From Gadus chalcogrammus (taxonomy: Eukaryota; Chordata; Actinopteri; Gadiformes; Gadidae): a stretch of 64,000 bases of DNA. The notes beneath the pieces were generated by a model. The model ran no database searches, had not been told where the DNA came from, and saw nothing but the letters and a program-made list of their open reading frames with translations. The position numbers were made by a program, and so were the translations under genes. Numbering within the stretch: the stretch's first letter is position 1; each line of letters opens with the position of its first letter. The stretch lies in NCBI RefSeq assembly GCF_026213295.1, contig NC_079412.1, positions 13,029,908-13,093,907 on the forward strand, given 5' to 3'. This document shows positions 48,111-64,000 of this stretch, piece after piece.

Positions 48111-49790
48111 AATGGAACACAGATAACATGGTTCTCCATGGCAACAAGTACTAACAAGCCTCGATCCTCCTACTTCTCCCCAGCGGAGAGATCAAGGTTT
48201 GTATGTAAAAAAAATTAATGAACGCACAGAGGATCGTACCATTCAAAGAAACATAAAAAGGTCAATGCTTAACTAATGGTCCTAACTCTCCTTCTCCGAG
48301 AATTAAAAGGCGTGACATTACCCTAATTACTCACATAGGCCTATTAGTTAGTCTTCAATTAATTAAGTAATCACGTTTGCATACTCACACCAAGAGAAAA
48401 CAATGACAAGTAATTGATTGACGTAGGTGAGGGCAGATTCCAGACTCAGATTTCCATAAAAAGTAGCCTAGACTATTTCATAATCTATGTCAACATTATT
48501 AGCGTTTTTATTAGGCCTAGGCCTACATTAAAGTTCATTTTACATTTCCATTAAGTTTTTGTTGGTAATTATAGCACAAAATGCATCCACCATGAAGTTA
48601 AGACTGCATCTGCTCTGGGGTATACTAGGAATCAGCTGAGTCACCATAACAAATATTTTGAAGATAAATATGACGGAGAGCCATGGAACGTAATTATGAA
48701 AAGATGCAGAGAATTCGAAATCAATATTACCATCAATAAATGATGTTGTCGGTAACTTAGAAAACAATAACCTAAACAGGCGGAAGAGAGCATACAAACC
48801 AGACGAGAACATAAGAATTGATAGAATAGGACAACCCAAACCCCCCAAATTTAGCCTACCGATACATGAAGATAATTGGAGTTATCCAAATCCATGCAAG
48901 CTTGCAGACAATCTTAATTTTTAATTTGTACTATTTTTACCCATTTTTTGAAACGTCTTATTTGAGTTTCATATTCTGAAATGCTAATTTTCAATGCATG
49001 CTGAAAATATTTTGGTTATGATTACTATGTGTGAATTCTAGTTAGACATTTGATAGAATTATATGCTGAATATGGAACATTGTGTTATGATTTAGAAGGG
49101 TGTATGGTTCCATATGAACGAATTGCAGGGATCAAAATCTTATTAGGATGTACTACATTTGATATTTTTTGCCTTAAACAGGTTGAAATTCCTGAGAATT
49201 ATGCAGGTTGAAAGCCCTGAACATGCTTATAGGTTTTTAACGATGATCAAATGTAGTGCAAATCTGACTACATTGTTATTTACGGATTAATTTTGACAAC
49301 CTCTTGGTAGCCTACCCTAGAAAGGACATTTTACAATGACTGATCCAAAACTAAGAAAATCCTTTACTATGTACAGACTCGGTGAGCACAGCCTCGCCAT
49401 CGAGAGAGGCCACCACAGGCCTGAGGTGGCCTGTGAAGGATATTGGATGCATTCAATATATATTGAATATATCCAATATATATTTTGGATATATTGAATA
49501 TATATATACTGGATATATTCAATATCCAGCCAATTTAGCCTGCCATATTCATCACCCCTCTCCTATTTCTTGTTTGCAAAGTCTGAGACACTTCAAATGT
49601 ACTGGGGTTACATCGTTAGGTCACTGGATGTGACTGTAGAAATGTCAGACGGGGTCGAGTCACGGGGGCAGCAGCTCCAGCAGGAGCTGCTGGAGCTCTT
49701 ATTCTACCATCATCTGCGTCTCTACTGAGAAGATGGATACACAATAGAATCACCCGAAAGAAAATATACCTCGCAATAACTGGTACATAT
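48111..49790. other. AT-rich spacer, no gene recognised
   Basis: No family was recognised in either strand. At about 49450-49525 there is a cluster of ATATATCC/GGATATAT palindromes, and at 49670-49692 a perfect inverted pair AGCAGCTCC/GGAGCTGCT. Alignment with the copy 1 downstream flank starts near 49800. Confidence 0.5.
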
Positions 49791-50095
49791 TATTCGTGGA
49801 GGAGCATGTCGTGTCTGAACATCCTGTATGATGATCTTCAAGGTTGAATATACCAACAAAACTCATCTCCACTGGTAATTTAACAATGGCAATAATTCAG
49901 TTAAACATGGATAGATGAGCTTAAAACCGAACACAGATGGGCCAAACATGTTAGAATGCTTAAACAAATATTAAATATTGATGTAAATGTAACTTTCCAA
50001 ATAGGAGACCGGATTGGCGCGCTGGGGAAATCAATGAGGTCATGCTGCCCTCTGGTGGTTACAAAGAAAACATTTAGATATTGAGGTCAAAGCTG

Positions 50096-50101
50096 TTTAT
50101 T
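50096..50101 (-). promoter_or_regulatory. Poly(A) signal of SAMHD1 copy 2
   Basis: AATAAA on the gene strand, 935 bp after the stop codon, at the position conserved with copy 1 (6209-6214). The predicted 3' untranslated region is about 0.94 kb. Confidence 0.5.
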
Positions 50102-51035
50102 TTTCTTTTGCCTTATAAAGGTCACCATGTTTGACCCCGCCTTCCTTTCTATCTTTTATAAATCTATATTTCTCACATTTAACTTTTGTTTATACAGATG
50201 TACCAAAACAGCAAGCAATCTTCTGAACACTATCTTAGCCCATAATACAAGCTTAATACAATTCCATGTATTTTGAAAAGAACAGTAACAATAATATATA
50301 AAGAATATATATGCATTTTCAATCCACACAAAGACTCACACACAATTAAATGTATGAAGTGGTTGCTGTGGCTCAGTTATCCCAACAAAACATTATTTTG
50401 GAAGTTTGTTCAATGCTTACAATACAAGTTTCAACAAAAGGAATATTGAATAATAAAATAAATCCTGAGTGAGATGTGATTGAACAAATATAAGGTTAAA
50501 ACCCAGCGCATATAAATACACATTCAAGAGTACAGGAGGGAGCATGATTAAATGACCAATGGGTTAACTTTCACCTTGCCAAAATAAAAAGAGCAGAAAA
50601 CTGAAGGTTTCTGCAAACCTGATTATAGTTTAACTTAAAAGTCAAACAAGGAGCATTTAGAGTCCCAGCTAGTAAACTTTCAACCATAAATTGTCCTCAA
50701 GTTAACATGTAAACTATGGATAGCACTTACATATCCAAACAAAAATAAAAACAGAAGCAGGTGAAGTTTTAAAATTGACCTCACAAATCAGATAAACCTT
50801 ACAGCGTATAACCCTGAGCACTGACCAACAACAGACTCCTACTTTGATTCAATTAGTATTCATTCCTTAATATTTTTTAAATGGAGAATCCAAAAATGCT
50901 TTCAGGTCAAAACGTGCAAGCCTTTTTTTGGTTAACAATGTGGATTGTACCCAAAAAGGCCTTAAGCCATCCCATTTTCATCTAATGGTATCAAAAAAGG
51001 AGTAAGAACAAGAAGAAAACCAGGTTCCTTTTGGT

Positions 51036-64000
<12,965 letters not shown>

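Overview
The window is vertebrate nuclear DNA, almost certainly from a teleost fish. Short exons sit in long introns with GT-AG boundaries. The repeats are fish-typical: L2-like LINEs, hAT, PIF/Harbinger and piggyBac-like elements, gypsy fragments and many long (CA)n microsatellites. One gene encodes a bulb-type (lily-type) mannose lectin, a family found in fish skin and gill mucus. The species cannot be named from the sequence.

Left part (1-6.2 kb): a two-coding-exon B-lectin gene on the + strand (2650-3079), then simple repeats. From 6.2 to 19.1 kb lies a SAMHD1-type dNTP triphosphohydrolase gene on the - strand (copy 1). Fourteen exons can be followed from just before the HD domain to a rewritten C terminus. 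Two of its splice donors lie in (GT)n microsatellites and a third lies at the edge of a 29-bp minisatellite. At 20.7-21.3 kb there is a broken two-exon fragment of a further SAMHD1 copy.

Middle part (21.3-49.8 kb): almost entirely mobile and duplicated DNA. It holds two oppositely oriented PIF/Harbinger elements (22.3-24.2 and 26.0-27.4 kb), L2 fragments, and a local tandem array with 1,280-bp units (about 28.0-35.1 kb). Each unit carries a Ty3/gypsy reverse transcriptase fragment and an inverted scrap of SAMHD1 3' flank. Next come a near-full-length L2-like LINE (35.3-39.9 kb) split by a hAT element with a perfect 8-bp target duplication, a gypsy gag/protease remnant, a MITE with telomere-like sequence, and a gammaretrovirus-like integrase remnant (47.2-47.8 kb).

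Right part (49.8-64.0 kb): a second SAMHD1 gene on the - strand (copy 2). Its exons are all in frame from the one before the His233-equivalent to the stop, and the 5' end lies beyond the window. Introns and 3' flank align with copy 1, so the genes arose by segmental tandem duplication. Several transposons are present in only one copy and so postdate it.

Functionally, the host genes are two putative innate-immune functions: a secreted-type mannose-binding lectin, and tandem SAMHD1 dNTPases, which lower dNTP pools and restrict viruses. Copy 2 keeps the catalytic, allosteric and CDK-site features visible here. Copy 1 has substitutions and a lost C-terminal phosphosite that suggest divergence or decay. 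No bacterial-type system, CRISPR array, rRNA or tRNA was seen.
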